From Paenibacillus rigui (lineage in GTDB: Bacteria > Bacillota > Bacilli > Paenibacillales > NBRC-103111), in the NCBI RefSeq assembly GCF_002234615.1, contig NZ_NMQW01000038.1:1-53914 (forward strand): a DNA stretch of 53,914 bases, read 5' to 3'. The position numbers and the translations under genes were made by a program. Under the pieces are notes generated by a model. The model searched no databases. It saw only the letters and a list, made by a program, of their open reading frames with translations, and was not told where the DNA came from. This document shows positions 1-8,394 of this stretch, piece by piece (positions within the stretch are counted from its first letter, which is position 1; each line of letters opens with the position of its first letter).

Positions 1-70
1 GGACAACAGCGATCGGAAGAACGATCCGTCCATGCAGCCGCAGCATTTTCAGTGGCCTCATGATGCCATA
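1..70. repeat. Half copy of a dispersed palindromic repeat, cut by the window start
   Basis: Positions 9-39 match 46798-46828 with only two differences over 31 bases, and similarity continues to about position 60 (the TTTTCAG(C/T)GG part). In the complete copy near 46.7 kb this stretch is the right arm of a nested palindrome, so the left arm here should lie before base 1. The stretch has no credible reading frame. The family is not one I can name. Confidence 0.6.
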
Positions 71-171
71 GGGGGCTTTTAATAGCATGCATGAAATGGA
101 AACATTATTAATAATAATGAATTAGGAACACAATTTACGCGAAATAGTGTGTACAAAAAGAACTATATATG

Positions 172-200
172 TTACATTATATTTAATTAGTGCATACTAA
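172..200 (+). promoter_or_regulatory. Possible promoter of the SR1P-like gene
   Basis: TTACAT (172-177) and TACTAA (195-200) are separated by 17 bases in an AT-rich stretch ahead of the small gene at 240. The match to sigma-A hexamers is only moderate, so this is tentative. Confidence 0.3.
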
Positions 201-239
201 ATGGATTTGTACAACAATTGACGGAAGGGTGGATGCTGT

Positions 240-419
240 ATGGAAAACTCCCCGGTTAGCTTAGAAATGGGTGTCATTATTTGTAGGCATTGCGAGACGG
301 AGATCGGCACCTTTGATTCCGAGAAAGTAACGACGTATTATTCAGACTGTCAGGAACAACAATGCCTGGAAGGTCGGAAGGCCGTAAAAAGTGAAAATAA
401 CCATCCTGCCGTACGGTAG
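240..419 (+). CDS. SR1P-like small GapA-binding peptide
   Basis: A 59-codon frame starting at an ATG ten bases after GGAAGGG. The core from Met10 reads MGVIICRHCETEIGTF and continues with SEKVTTYY and a further Cys. This resembles the SR1P family, whose Bacillus subtilis member is a roughly 39-residue peptide encoded by the dual-function RNA SR1 and binds glyceraldehyde-3-phosphate dehydrogenase GapA. The Cys-x2-Cys pair and a later Cys suggest a small metal-binding or thiol fold. Met10 could be the start by family length, but the upstream ATG has the better spaced ribosome site. A strong terminator follows at 439-479, so the gene sits on a short transcript of its own, as expected for an SR1-like RNA. 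The family assignment is from recognition of the sequence pattern, not from a search. Confidence 0.65.
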   Translation: MENSPVSLEMGVIICRHCETEIGTFDSEKVTTYYSDCQEQQCLEGRKAVKSENNHPAVR

Positions 420-438
420 GAATGCCCCTCATACACAT

Positions 439-479
439 CCCGTCTTGCAGCGAAGTTCGCCGCAGGCGGGATTTTTTTT
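439..479 (+). terminator. Rho-independent terminator after the SR1P-like gene
   Basis: A CCCG...CGGG hairpin with an inner GCG/CGC pairing is followed by eight T residues at 472-479. Confidence 0.8.
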
Positions 480-552
480 CTCAGCGAATCTCATCCTCTG
501 GGCGGCGTGCATACCATAGAAGTACCAGGCTGCAAAAGAGGAGCGGGACAAA

Positions 553-2070
553 TTGATTACTTATGAGGTTTATCCAGGAGATACATTGTATTTGATAGCC
601 CGTAAATACGGGATTACGGTTCAAGCATTAATGGATGCGAACCGGTTGACAACCACCAAGCTAAGAATAGGACAGACATTATCCATACCGGTGTCCGTAC
701 CCATTCGCTATACGGTAGTAGCAGGGGATACGCTGTATTTTATAGCCAAGCGCTACCATACGACCGTGGAATCCATAATGCTGTTGAACGGGCTCACCTC
801 GTCGACATTAGCGGTCGGTCAAGTATTGATCATTCCCGTTTATACGGAGTTTATCGTGCAGGTGGGCATTGCCAACATCCGGAGTTATGCCAATATGAAT
901 GCCCCGGTTATGGCAAGGATGGTGAAGGGTGCGAGACTTCCGGTTACAGGCATCATGGGCAATTGGATTCAGGTGAGGCTTTACAACCGCCGTATCGGTT
1001 GGACTTACCGTTCCAATGGTGTGCTGACGCCACACAGTGGGGAGAAGCCGATTGAGGAGATATTTGCCTTCTATACGGAGCGGGAAAGCGCTGCGCTGCC
1101 GAGCTCTTACGAGGCGTTCGCCAAACAAACCGCGGAGCTGTCCAATGTGGGACTATTTCACTTCAGAATATCTAAGGATCATCCGACCCAAATTGAAAAA
1201 TTTCCCGATAATTTCACCGACTCTTATATGAGAGACGTTGTTGCCTACGGTCATCGCCATAATATTACAATGGTGCCGACACTGCATAACCTTTTATACG
1301 AAGCAGGGAAACCGAGCGTGAACCGGGATGTCATTCATGCGATGCTTTCCACTTCACAAACACGTGCCGCCTTTATCGATAATATAGTCAAGCTGATTCA
1401 AGCCTATGGGTTTGACGGGGTTAATATTGATTTTGAGGATGTCCGCTTAGAAGACAAGGAGAAGCTGTCCGCATTTTTCAAGGAGCTTGGTATCGTGATG
1501 AAAAAGAACGGCTACGCTTATTCGGTAGATACTCCGGCCAAGACGTCAGAGGAGCCGACGAATTTGTTCCCTGCCCCGTTCGATTATTCGGTCATCGGGA
1601 GATCGGTCGATGAATTTGTACTGATGCTTTATAACGAGCATGGCTGGCCGGGAAGCGGCCCGGGTCCGGTCATTTCAGTCGGCTGGATGGAGAAAGTGAC
1701 GAGGTATGCTATGACGAAGGTCCCTGCATGGAAAATTACCGCGGCCGTTTCAGTCTTCGGCTTTGACTTTAATTTGAAGACGAATCGAAGCACCTATTCC
1801 ACCTATAAGATGGCGATGAACTTGGCGAAAAAATACAACAAGGACATTATTTTTGATGAAAAAAGCCAGACGCCGATGTTCGCGTATACGGATGAATCCG
1901 GGGACCCGCACGAGGTCTGGTTCGAGAATGCTCAAAGCGTCCAAGCGAAAATGGACCTCGCCCATAAGCTGGGTATCCGCGGAATCGCCTTATGGAGGCT
2001 TGGGATGGAGGATCCGGAGATCTGGACAATGATGGCAAAAAATTTCGTGATCCGTAAAAGTGTAACCTGA
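553..2070 (+). CDS. LysM-SH3-GH18 glycosidase, probable spore peptidoglycan hydrolase (YaaH/SleL-like)
   Basis: A 505-residue protein starting at TTG after an AGAGGAG ribosome site. Two LysM repeats (about 3-47 and 51-95, each with the GDTL...IA.....T pattern) bind peptidoglycan. A bacterial SH3-like segment lies at about 98-160, and a glycoside hydrolase family 18 barrel fills about 165-500. The catalytic signature is DGVNIDFE at 288-295, with Glu295 the expected acid; Asn291 replaces one Asp of the classic DxxDxDxE motif, as in many YaaH-type enzymes. Relatives are N-acetylglucosaminidases of spore cortex or germination. There is no classic signal peptide; spore enzymes of this group often lack one. 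The added SH3-like domain between LysM and GH18 is less usual than the LysM-GH18 layout. It is monocistronic by spacing. Confidence 0.85.
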   Translation: MITYEVYPGDTLYLIARKYGITVQALMDANRLTTTKLRIGQTLSIPVSVPIRYTVVAGDTLYFIAKRYHTTVESIMLLNGLTSSTLAVGQVLIIPVYTEFIVQVGIANIRSYANMNAPVMARMVKGARLPVTGIMGNWIQVRLYNRRIGWTYRSNGVLTPHSGEKPIEEIFAFYTERESAALPSSYEAFAKQTAELSNVGLFHFRISKDHPTQIEKFPDNFTDSYMRDVVAYGHRHNITMVPTLHNLLYEAGKPSVNRDVIHAMLSTSQTRAAFIDNIVKLIQAYGFDGVNIDFEDVRLEDKEKLSAFFKELGIVMKKNGYAYSVDTPAKTSEEPTNLFPAPFDYSVIGRSVDEFVLMLYNEHGWPGSGPGPVISVGWMEKVTRYAMTKVPAWKITAAVSVFGFDFNLKTNRSTYSTYKMAMNLAKKYNKDIIFDEKSQTPMFAYTDESGDPHEVWFENAQSVQAKMDLAHKLGIRGIALWRLGMEDPEIWTMMAKNFVIRKSVT

Positions 2071-2176
2071 CATGACCGTATTTGAAACGATTGGAACCAA
2101 ATGGAAATCACTATCCAAACATGGTAAGCTACTAGTAGACTTACCGATTCCTGATGAAGCGTAAAGGAGGGGGATA

Positions 2177-3214
2177 GTGGCAATTATTGAGAAAGAGCTG
2201 GTGGAGCTTCAGGACTGGGAAATAAGGCAATTTTTGCGCAAAGTGCTGGAAGAAGCTCACTCGACTGCAGAACATAGAGGCATCCAGGCTTCGGACGAGG
2301 ACCTGCTGTTAAGCAAATGGGGCGCTTTCGTGGAGTCGAGTCGTCAAAGACGGTTGAAAGAGGAAGAGAGCCGCAATCATATTCATTTATTGTTCAGCCT
2401 ATCGGATGCCGGGTCCTTGAAGGTCACGTTAGGTAATTTAGGCAGACGGCGTGAGAGTCATGTGCTCGCCTTCGACACACTACTTTCCGTCGGACCGATC
2501 AAAGGGCTGGAGACAGAGGAAGGGCAAAGACGCCGGAAGGAGTGGCTTATGGAACGCTTTCCTTGCCATATGCATATGGATTCTATGAATCTGGACAGTC
2601 GTATGGACCGGTTAGTGGCGTTTCTTACCCGCCTTCCAGAGCATCACCAAATAACGATTTATTGCAGCGATAATGCACACGATCAGATTGGACTCCGCTT
2701 GGCCGTGTACTGTCTTCGACACCGGCATCAGCCTATCCATGTCGTCAACATGACCCAACAATTTAGTGCGATGGCGAGCCCAAATGAATTGCCGTTTCAC
2801 CCTTATGCTATCGGACATATTCCATTTGATACGCTGGAGCAGCTTCTTAAACAAACGGCGACTTTGCCTCCTCTGACAGAGGAGCAGCGAGCGCAGTACG
2901 AGCTGGATTGGCGTAACTGGTCCGAACAAGAAGGCACCTTGCGGCTTTGGCAGAATGGAGCCGTTCGGAGTGTACCTGAGCATTATTACGATGAGAATTT
3001 AATCGAGATTGTAGACCGGCTGCAGTTGGCCGGGACGGAGTCAAGTTATGTACGAGCCGGCCGGGTTGTAGGAGAAGCGATGGAAAGCTGGGGCCAGCTG
3101 ATCGGCGATTCTTTTGTAGATTACAGATTGTGGACGCTGATTAGTGATGGTAAGCTTGAATTCCGTGGACTTCCCGGTGCGCTCTACCGTTATAGCGTGA
3201 AAGTTCGCCATTAG
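2177..3214 (+). CDS. DUF1835/DUF3658 domain protein, function unknown
   Basis: A 345-residue cytoplasmic protein starting with GTG after AAAGGAGGGGG. After a helical N-terminal extension of about 70 residues, the DUF1835 pattern begins at HIHLLFSLSDAGSLK and includes FDTLLSVGPI, followed by a C-terminal DUF3658-like segment (LQLAG....YVRAGRVVGEAM). No catalytic residues are known to me for the family, and members are scattered singly in Bacilli. An inverted repeat GGTAAG/CTTACC lies upstream at 2123-2145 without a T run. The next gene, a YciI-like protein, begins 43 bases later and may be cotranscribed, with a terminator only after it at 3560-3584. I can give no function. Confidence 0.75.
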   Translation: MAIIEKELVELQDWEIRQFLRKVLEEAHSTAEHRGIQASDEDLLLSKWGAFVESSRQRRLKEEESRNHIHLLFSLSDAGSLKVTLGNLGRRRESHVLAFDTLLSVGPIKGLETEEGQRRRKEWLMERFPCHMHMDSMNLDSRMDRLVAFLTRLPEHHQITIYCSDNAHDQIGLRLAVYCLRHRHQPIHVVNMTQQFSAMASPNELPFHPYAIGHIPFDTLEQLLKQTATLPPLTEEQRAQYELDWRNWSEQEGTLRLWQNGAVRSVPEHYYDENLIEIVDRLQLAGTESSYVRAGRVVGEAMESWGQLIGDSFVDYRLWTLISDGKLEFRGLPGALYRYSVKVRH

Positions 3215-3257
3215 AGTGAAACGTAAAAATATGCATAAGAATGGAGACGATTAGACC

Positions 3258-3548
3258 ATGAAGTATTTTGCAGCGTTCCTGCCCATGAAAGATCCGCAAA
3301 AAAGTCAGGAATACCGACAGCAGCATTTGGAATACTTGGCGCAGCGGAAAAGCGAGGGGAAAATTTTTGCCAGCGGACGCTTCGCGGATGGAGCCGGAGG
3401 GCTTGTCATTTACATAGCCGAAACCGAACAGGAAGTTGTGGACATTGTGAAGCAAGATCCCTATGTGCTGGCTGATGCTAGAGGATATGAAATTCATGAA
3501 TGGGAAATGGTGACGGAGGCTGTACTTTCAAGTAGATCGCAATCGTAA
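3258..3548 (+). CDS. YciI-like protein
   Basis: A 96-residue protein of the YCII/YciI alpha-beta ferredoxin-like fold. The sequence runs from MKYFAAFLPM through a helix, then GKIFASGRFADGAGGLVIY, and ends with a WEM strand, which fits the family in length and layout. YciI proteins have a conserved His/Asp pair thought to be catalytic, but their substrates are mostly unknown. Here the His at QQHLEYL and the Asp in the ADGAGG loop occupy the expected places. It follows the DUF1835 gene closely and is ended by a terminator at 3560-3584, so the two may form a two-gene transcript. Confidence 0.75.
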   Translation: MKYFAAFLPMKDPQKSQEYRQQHLEYLAQRKSEGKIFASGRFADGAGGLVIYIAETEQEVVDIVKQDPYVLADARGYEIHEWEMVTEAVLSSRSQS

Positions 3549-3559
3549 TGAAAAATATG

Positions 3560-3584
3560 TCCCCGTGATCCGGGGATTTTTTTT
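3560..3584 (+). terminator. Rho-independent terminator
   Basis: CCCCG-tgatc-CGGGG is followed by eight T residues at 3577-3584, just after the YciI-like gene. Confidence 0.85.
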
Positions 3585-3610
3585 CTAAATGAACATATAA
3601 ATAAGTTGGG

Positions 3611-3624
3611 TGTAAGCGCTTTAT
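3611..3624 (+). promoter_or_regulatory. Candidate CcpA cre site
   Basis: TGTAAGCGCTTTAT matches 12 of 14 positions of the classical cre consensus TGWNANCGNTNWCA; the last two bases differ. It lies about 80 bases before the metallo-hydrolase start at 3703. Confidence 0.4.
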
Positions 3625-3702
3625 ATCCGATTGTAGGGCGTCTGGCACCCGAAGCTGTACACCTTACGCGACCAGCGATGGGTAGGAAAGGAGCTAATCG
3701 TA

Positions 3703-4545
3703 TTGGCATATTTTGAAAAAGCTCGCACTGGAGCTGAAATCATCCGCGAAATTGAAACAACAAAGGTACCTTACGGGATGCTCGCGATCTGGTTTATTGG
3801 TCAATGCGGTGTCATATTGAAAGGGGGGAAAACGGTCATCTTCATCGACCCTTACTTGGCGCCATCCCCTTCACGGGCGTTTGACCCGCCTTTTCATGCT
3901 GAAGCAATAAGCCATGCCGATTATGTGTTCATCACTCATGAGCACTCGGATCATTTGGATATCCATACGATTGAAATTTTGGCGGCATCGCATCCGTCGA
4001 TCCGGTATGTGACACCCGGCTACTGCCGTGACAAGATGATCAAGCTGGGGGTCAAGGAGGACCGGTTATTAACCTTGCGAACGGATGAGTGGAGAAGAGA
4101 ACCGGGCTTTCGTGTAAAGGCTCTGCCTTCTGCACATGAGGAGTTGGACTACGATCCGGAGCTGGGCTACCGCTGTGTGGGCTATGTCTTTGAGTTGAAC
4201 GGGGTAAAGCTGTACCACGCAGGAGATACGGTCGTATATCCCGGCCTGGTGGAATCCCTGGAGACTGAATCGATTGATCTTGGCATGCTGCCCATTAACG
4301 GGCGCGACTTGTTTCGCAATGCCCGGAATATCGTTGGCAATATGAATTTCAGGGAAGCGGCCGAGCTGGCCGTTGCTGCCGGCTTCGATACGGTTGTCCC
4401 GCTGCATTATGACATGTTTCGGGGGAATGGAGAGCACCCGGGTTATTTCGTAGATTACTTATATGAACGTCATCCGACCCAAAAAAGCCATGTCATGGCC
4501 CGATTCGAGCGTTACATCTATGTTTCCCGCGCTGCACTGGTGTAG
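3703..4545 (+). CDS. Metallo-beta-lactamase-fold hydrolase, UlaG-like
   Basis: A 280-residue protein starting with TTG after AGGAAAGGAG. The metal-binding signature THEHSDHLD is clear, followed by downstream ligands in YHAGDTVVYPG and VPLHYD. The layout (a short N-terminal helix, then IWFIGQCGVILK and IFIDPYL) resembles UlaG-type L-ascorbate-6-phosphate lactonases and related metal-dependent hydrolases. UlaG works in ascorbate use, but no other ula genes are present, so the substrate is open. A candidate cre site upstream would fit carbon-source control. Its transcript is closed by the terminator at 4567-4604, shared with the convergent MFS gene. Confidence 0.75.
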   Translation: MAYFEKARTGAEIIREIETTKVPYGMLAIWFIGQCGVILKGGKTVIFIDPYLAPSPSRAFDPPFHAEAISHADYVFITHEHSDHLDIHTIEILAASHPSIRYVTPGYCRDKMIKLGVKEDRLLTLRTDEWRREPGFRVKALPSAHEELDYDPELGYRCVGYVFELNGVKLYHAGDTVVYPGLVESLETESIDLGMLPINGRDLFRNARNIVGNMNFREAAELAVAAGFDTVVPLHYDMFRGNGEHPGYFVDYLYERHPTQKSHVMARFERYIYVSRAALV

Positions 4546-4566
4546 GGATTTCATATAAGTACGACA

Positions 4567-4604
4567 AAAGACTGCGAGCAGGAGGAGGACTCGGCAGTCT
4601 TTTT
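4567..4604. terminator. Terminator between convergent genes
   Basis: AAAGACTGCGAG pairs with CTCGGCAGTC and is followed by TTTTTG. The left side also carries AAAA, so it may act in both directions for the metallo-hydrolase and MFS genes. Confidence 0.8.
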
Positions 4605-4654
4605 GTTTATGAATGTGGGAAGTCCCCCGTTCTGTGCATTCGAACATGTGCGTA

Positions 4655-5884
4655 TCAGAGACTTGTGGAATGAGGGCCTTTTTTTGCTTGGGGCCGGCTT
4701 GCGCCCAGTGAGAATCGTGGCACTTTTAGCAAGAAGCCTACAAACAGCAGCAATCCCCCGTTAATTGCAAAAACAAAAGGAATCGACAGCTGGGTGGCCA
4801 TAAATCCACCGATTAAAGGTCCCAGCAGCAATCCCATCTGATTAGCCGACTGGTTCAGACTGAACGCACGGCTTCGAAAGCCGGGCTCGGTATGTTTTGC
4901 AATGAGAGCGTTCAGCGCTGGGAAGACCCCCGCGAAAAATAGCCCATAAGCAAAGCGCAAGGTACCGAAGCCTATCAGGCTGTGAAACCAAACCTGCAGC
5001 AGGTTTCCTATTCCACCGCCTAATAAACCGATAAACAGCACCTTTTCATAGCCGATGCGGCCCCCAATCTTCCCCCAGTTCGGAGCGGCAATCAGGGTGG
5101 CGATACCAACCGCCGAGAAAATAATGCCGGCATGCATGGAAGCGGTGGATGGGTCGGATCCCAGCTTTAGCACGTAAATCGTTAGCAAAGGCTCCAAAAT
5201 CATAATCGATGTGGATGTGATGAACACCGTGCCCAGTGTCAGCATCAAATTCCGGTTGGACAGGGCTGCTTTCAAATCGTGCGCGACCGATGAGCGTTTG
5301 GCCCCGGTTTTGTTAAAGGACGGCTCCTTCACCCCTAATAAGGCGATTAGAAATGCTGCGAGCACCAGCATTCCTGCTACGAAGAACGTATCGCGCGGCC
5401 CGATCAGATGACTAATAAACCCGCCCATGAGTGGTCCCAGAATGGAGGCTGTCGCGCTTGCAGTTGAAATAATACCTAATGCGTAGCCGACATGCTTCTC
5501 CGGTGTGTTCGTTGCAACCAGAGCGATAGCCGAAGGGATGTAGCCGGCGAGCAGCCCCTCCAATATTCTGACAGCGATTAATTCGTAAGGGTTTTGAACA
5601 AGAAAATAAAGGAAATAAGAAAGGGATAGGCAAAAGCCTGCACGCAGCATCATCAGCTTACGGCCGTATTTATCGGCCATCGAGCCCCAAAAAGGAGCGA
5701 TCAGAGAGCTGGATAGAAACGTAAGCGCAAATATAGTTCCTGTCCACGCCTCGAGGTGATCGTGAACACCGAGATCATTTTGAAGGAAGATGGAAAGGAA
5801 AGGGATGGACACCGAATAAGCTGTGCTGACCAAAAAGGTACCGATCCATAGGACCAAAAGATTACGTTTCCATGAATATGCCAA
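4655..5884 (-). CDS. MFS drug-efflux-type transporter, DHA1 family
   Basis: A 409-residue integral membrane protein with about 12 hydrophobic segments. The conserved loop 2-3 motif reads GSMADKYGRK, and a motif-C-like stretch (GPLMGGFISHLIGP) in segment 5 marks drug:proton antiporters. It resembles MdtG/multidrug permeases, though the substrate cannot be read from sequence. The reading frame begins at TTG on the minus strand; an AAAGGAAG ribosome site lies about 12 bases before it and falls partly within the inverted repeat GGAAGCACTTCC (5888-5899), which could hide it. It is divergent from the small Cys-Gly frame at 6081 and convergent with the metallo-hydrolase gene. Confidence 0.8.
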   Translation of the reverse strand: MAYSWKRNLLVLWIGTFLVSTAYSVSIPFLSIFLQNDLGVHDHLEAWTGTIFALTFLSSSLIAPFWGSMADKYGRKLMMLRAGFCLSLSYFLYFLVQNPYELIAVRILEGLLAGYIPSAIALVATNTPEKHVGYALGIISTASATASILGPLMGGFISHLIGPRDTFFVAGMLVLAAFLIALLGVKEPSFNKTGAKRSSVAHDLKAALSNRNLMLTLGTVFITSTSIMILEPLLTIYVLKLGSDPSTASMHAGIIFSAVGIATLIAAPNWGKIGGRIGYEKVLFIGLLGGGIGNLLQVWFHSLIGFGTLRFAYGLFFAGVFPALNALIAKHTEPGFRSRAFSLNQSANQMGLLLGPLIGGFMATQLSIPFVFAINGGLLLFVGFLLKVPRFSLGASRPQAKKGPHSTSL

Positions 5885-6080
5885 TATGGAAGCACTTCCT
5901 TTATTCGTTGTGGATGGACTATTTCCTTATCATACCACCATTGGGGGTGGAACTCTGATAAAGTATCGTTTTCGGCCGATAAAATGTTTTTTGCCCGCTG
6001 CACCCGCCCATACCGTCCTGAAGTAAGCAGCGTATACAATTTCGTACCGAAATTTTCGTGAAAAGGTAGTGAAACCGACA

Positions 6081-6215
6081 ATGAAGCTTCCGTGCGGGTG
6101 TGGCTGCGGCTGTGGCTGCTGGTATAAGAAGGGTGTGAAGAGGAAAGTCCGCAACAAAACGAAATCGGTTCAACGCACCTTATGGCTATCGCCGAAAGTG
6201 AAGGGTGCCCGTTGA
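6081..6215 (+). CDS. Small Cys-Gly-repeat basic peptide, unknown
   Basis: A 44-codon frame beginning MKLPCGCGCGCGCWYKK. Five Cys residues alternate with Gly, then follows a strongly basic tail (KKGVKRKVRNKTKSVQR) and a C-terminal LWLSPKVKGAR. I do not recognise it. The ribosome site is weak: AAAGG lies about 15 bases before the ATG. The composition is suggestive of a spore-coat, metal-binding or nucleic-acid-binding micro-protein, but that is speculation. It lies alone between the MFS gene and the secreted nucleotidase and overlaps nothing real. The alternating codons TGC GGG TGT GGC TGC GGC TGT GGC TGC could also have arisen by local repeat expansion. Confidence 0.4.
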   Translation: MKLPCGCGCGCGCWYKKGVKRKVRNKTKSVQRTLWLSPKVKGAR

Positions 6216-6384
6216 ATGGGGTATTCAAAGAAAGAGACATTCCCGCCAGAGCCGTGGAGAATGTCTTTTTTTGCATTTATCAGCCTTAATTTTAAAATGC
6301 ATTTTACACTGCGATAATCTTTCTCGTCGTTTACTGCGTTACAATAATAGGGAACTTATCCTATTTTGTGGAGGAATATCGAGA

Positions 6385-8262
6385 ATGAGAATGGGAAGAA
6401 CGGCAGGCGTTTTTGTAGCAAGCTTATTATTGGCCAATGCGCTGGCAGGTGTCAGCTCGGCCGCTCCGCTTCAAACGGTTTCCCATGCAGACTGGATGCA
6501 GAAGAAGGGCTTGCTTGAAGGTGATCTGAACGGAAACTTGGCGCTGGATCGCGCGATGACGACGGCGGAGCTGGCAACCCTTCTGGCCCGTTTGCAGGGG
6601 GAGACCAAGCTTCGAGCTAATTCTTCTGGTGTACATTGGGCTTCCTCCCAGCTGGCTTGGGCGCAGCAGAAAGGATATATTTCCTCCGAGGAGGCCAAGC
6701 TTCCCGATCATTCGCCATCGGCATCACGGATGATGCAAATCGCAGCGGCCGCAGGGTACAATGTGGGATTGCCCGACGTAGAGGTGATCAAGCGTTCGGA
6801 TGTGTTCAATGCATTCGCCGAGGCGATAAGCATGCATCTGACGATAGCGCATATGAACGATTCCCACGGGCATATTCAAGACAATAAAAGCGGCGGAGAA
6901 TTCGGCTATGCCAAAATCGCCACCCTGTTGAAGCAATGGCGTCAGGAAAACCCCAACTTTCAGTTATTTGATGCAGGGGATACTTTTCAAGGCACTGTCT
7001 TTGTAAATCAATCCAAGGGGGAATCGTTACCTCCGCTTTTGAACGCTTTGGGCATTAATGTCATGGAAGCCGGAAATCATGAATTCGATTACGGCTACAA
7101 GCAGCTGCTGAGTCTGAGGGACAAGCTGAACTATCCGATCATTAACGCGAACGCCATACAAGCCGACGGGAGTCCTCTGCTGCCCCCTGTTTACCGGTTC
7201 GAGGCGGGAGGGCAAAAATTCGTTGTATTTGGTTTGATTACCCAGGAAACGGCTATATTGACACATCCGGACAATGTGAAGGGATTGACATTTCAGGATC
7301 CGGTTGCTAAGGCCAAATCAATGGTAGCTGACCTGAAGGGGAAGGGCGAGCATGTTATTTTGCTGTCCCATTGCGGTGTGGATGTCGATCGCGAGATTGC
7401 CAAACAGGTGTCAGGCATCGACCTCATTATCGGCGGTCATACCCATACGAAGCTGACGGCCCCTGAGCTGGTCAATGGAACTTATATCGTGCAGGATTGG
7501 GAATATCTGAAGTCGCTTGGCCGTTCGGACTTGTATTATTACAAGGGCGAGCTGGTTGCTCTGGCTGACGGGATCAAGGAATACGATGCCGGTGTTCCGG
7601 AGGATCCGGAAATGGCCAAGCTGGTAAAACAGGTTTCCGACGAGGTGGACCAATCGTTAAATGTAACGATCGCCCATACCGACGTACAGTTGGAGGGGGA
7701 CCGTACGGTTGTCCGGAAGCGGGAATCGAACCTCGGCAACTTCATCACAGATGCCATGCTGGCAAGATCCAAAGCTATTCCAGGCTATGAGGCTGACGTG
7801 GCGTTGACCAACGGCGGTGGCATTCGTACAGAAATCAAGGCAGGGGATATTACCAAAAAAATGCTGTACGACGTGCTTCCTTTTCCGAATACGGTTGTGA
7901 TTCTGGATGCCACAGGCAGCGAGCTCCGCGATGCTATCGAGAATGGCGTGAGTCAGGTGGAGGGCGGAGCCGGACGCTTCCCTCAGATCAGCGGGATGTC
8001 CTTCGCATGGAACCCATCCAAGCCTGCCGGCGCAAGAGTAACCGACATTAAAGTAGGCGGACAGCCTCTGGATTTGAACCAAACGTATAAAATAGCTACA
8101 AACGATTTTATCGCAGCCGGCGGGGATGGGTATTCGATGCTTAATGGGAAAAAAGCATATAACACAGGGATTACGCTGTATGAATTGGTGGAGGAAGCTC
8201 TGACACAGCAGGGCAGCATTTCCCCAAGGTCAGAAGGACGGATTACCGAGGTGAACGAATAA
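6385..8262 (+). CDS. Secreted 5'-nucleotidase/cyclic phosphodiesterase with SLH-like N-terminus
   Basis: A 625-residue protein. The start chosen is the ATG ten bases after GGAGG, which places a good signal peptide (MRMGRTAGVFVASLLLANAL, cleaved near ASA-like SSAAP) at the N-terminus. Residues about 30-150 hold two degenerate S-layer-homology-like repeats (WMQKKGLLEGDLNG, WAQQKGYISSEE). The metallophosphoesterase core follows with MNDSHGHI, DAGDTFQG, GNHEFDYG and GGHTHT, and the 5'-nucleotidase C-terminal domain (ESNLGNFITDAML, NGGGIRTEI) ends the protein. Family members such as YfkN and UshA hydrolyse extracellular nucleotides or 2',3'-cyclic nucleotides. Cell-surface attachment through the SLH-like part is an inference. 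A terminator follows at 8277-8310. Confidence 0.85.
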   Translation: MRMGRTAGVFVASLLLANALAGVSSAAPLQTVSHADWMQKKGLLEGDLNGNLALDRAMTTAELATLLARLQGETKLRANSSGVHWASSQLAWAQQKGYISSEEAKLPDHSPSASRMMQIAAAAGYNVGLPDVEVIKRSDVFNAFAEAISMHLTIAHMNDSHGHIQDNKSGGEFGYAKIATLLKQWRQENPNFQLFDAGDTFQGTVFVNQSKGESLPPLLNALGINVMEAGNHEFDYGYKQLLSLRDKLNYPIINANAIQADGSPLLPPVYRFEAGGQKFVVFGLITQETAILTHPDNVKGLTFQDPVAKAKSMVADLKGKGEHVILLSHCGVDVDREIAKQVSGIDLIIGGHTHTKLTAPELVNGTYIVQDWEYLKSLGRSDLYYYKGELVALADGIKEYDAGVPEDPEMAKLVKQVSDEVDQSLNVTIAHTDVQLEGDRTVVRKRESNLGNFITDAMLARSKAIPGYEADVALTNGGGIRTEIKAGDITKKMLYDVLPFPNTVVILDATGSELRDAIENGVSQVEGGAGRFPQISGMSFAWNPSKPAGARVTDIKVGGQPLDLNQTYKIATNDFIAAGGDGYSMLNGKKAYNTGITLYELVEEALTQQGSISPRSEGRITEVNE

Positions 8263-8276
8263 GACGGTATCTCCAA

Positions 8277-8310
8277 ACAGTGTCCTCTACACGGGGCACT
8301 GTATTTTTTT
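8277..8310 (+). terminator. Rho-independent terminator
   Basis: ACAGTG pairs with CACTGT around a short loop and is followed by ATTTTTTT, just after the nucleotidase gene. Confidence 0.8.
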
Positions 8311-8394
8311 GTAAATCGGGTGGGTTGTAAAGCATATCCTGCGTTCCCTCTCATAGGATGGGATATAAGCCTGTCCGTGCAAGAGGAGGATGCA

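Noticed and set aside
6205-6384. An extended N-terminus for the secreted nucleotidase
   Set aside because: The extra 60 codons lack a ribosome site and would bury the signal peptide; the ATG at 6385 has GGAGG and starts the signal peptide.
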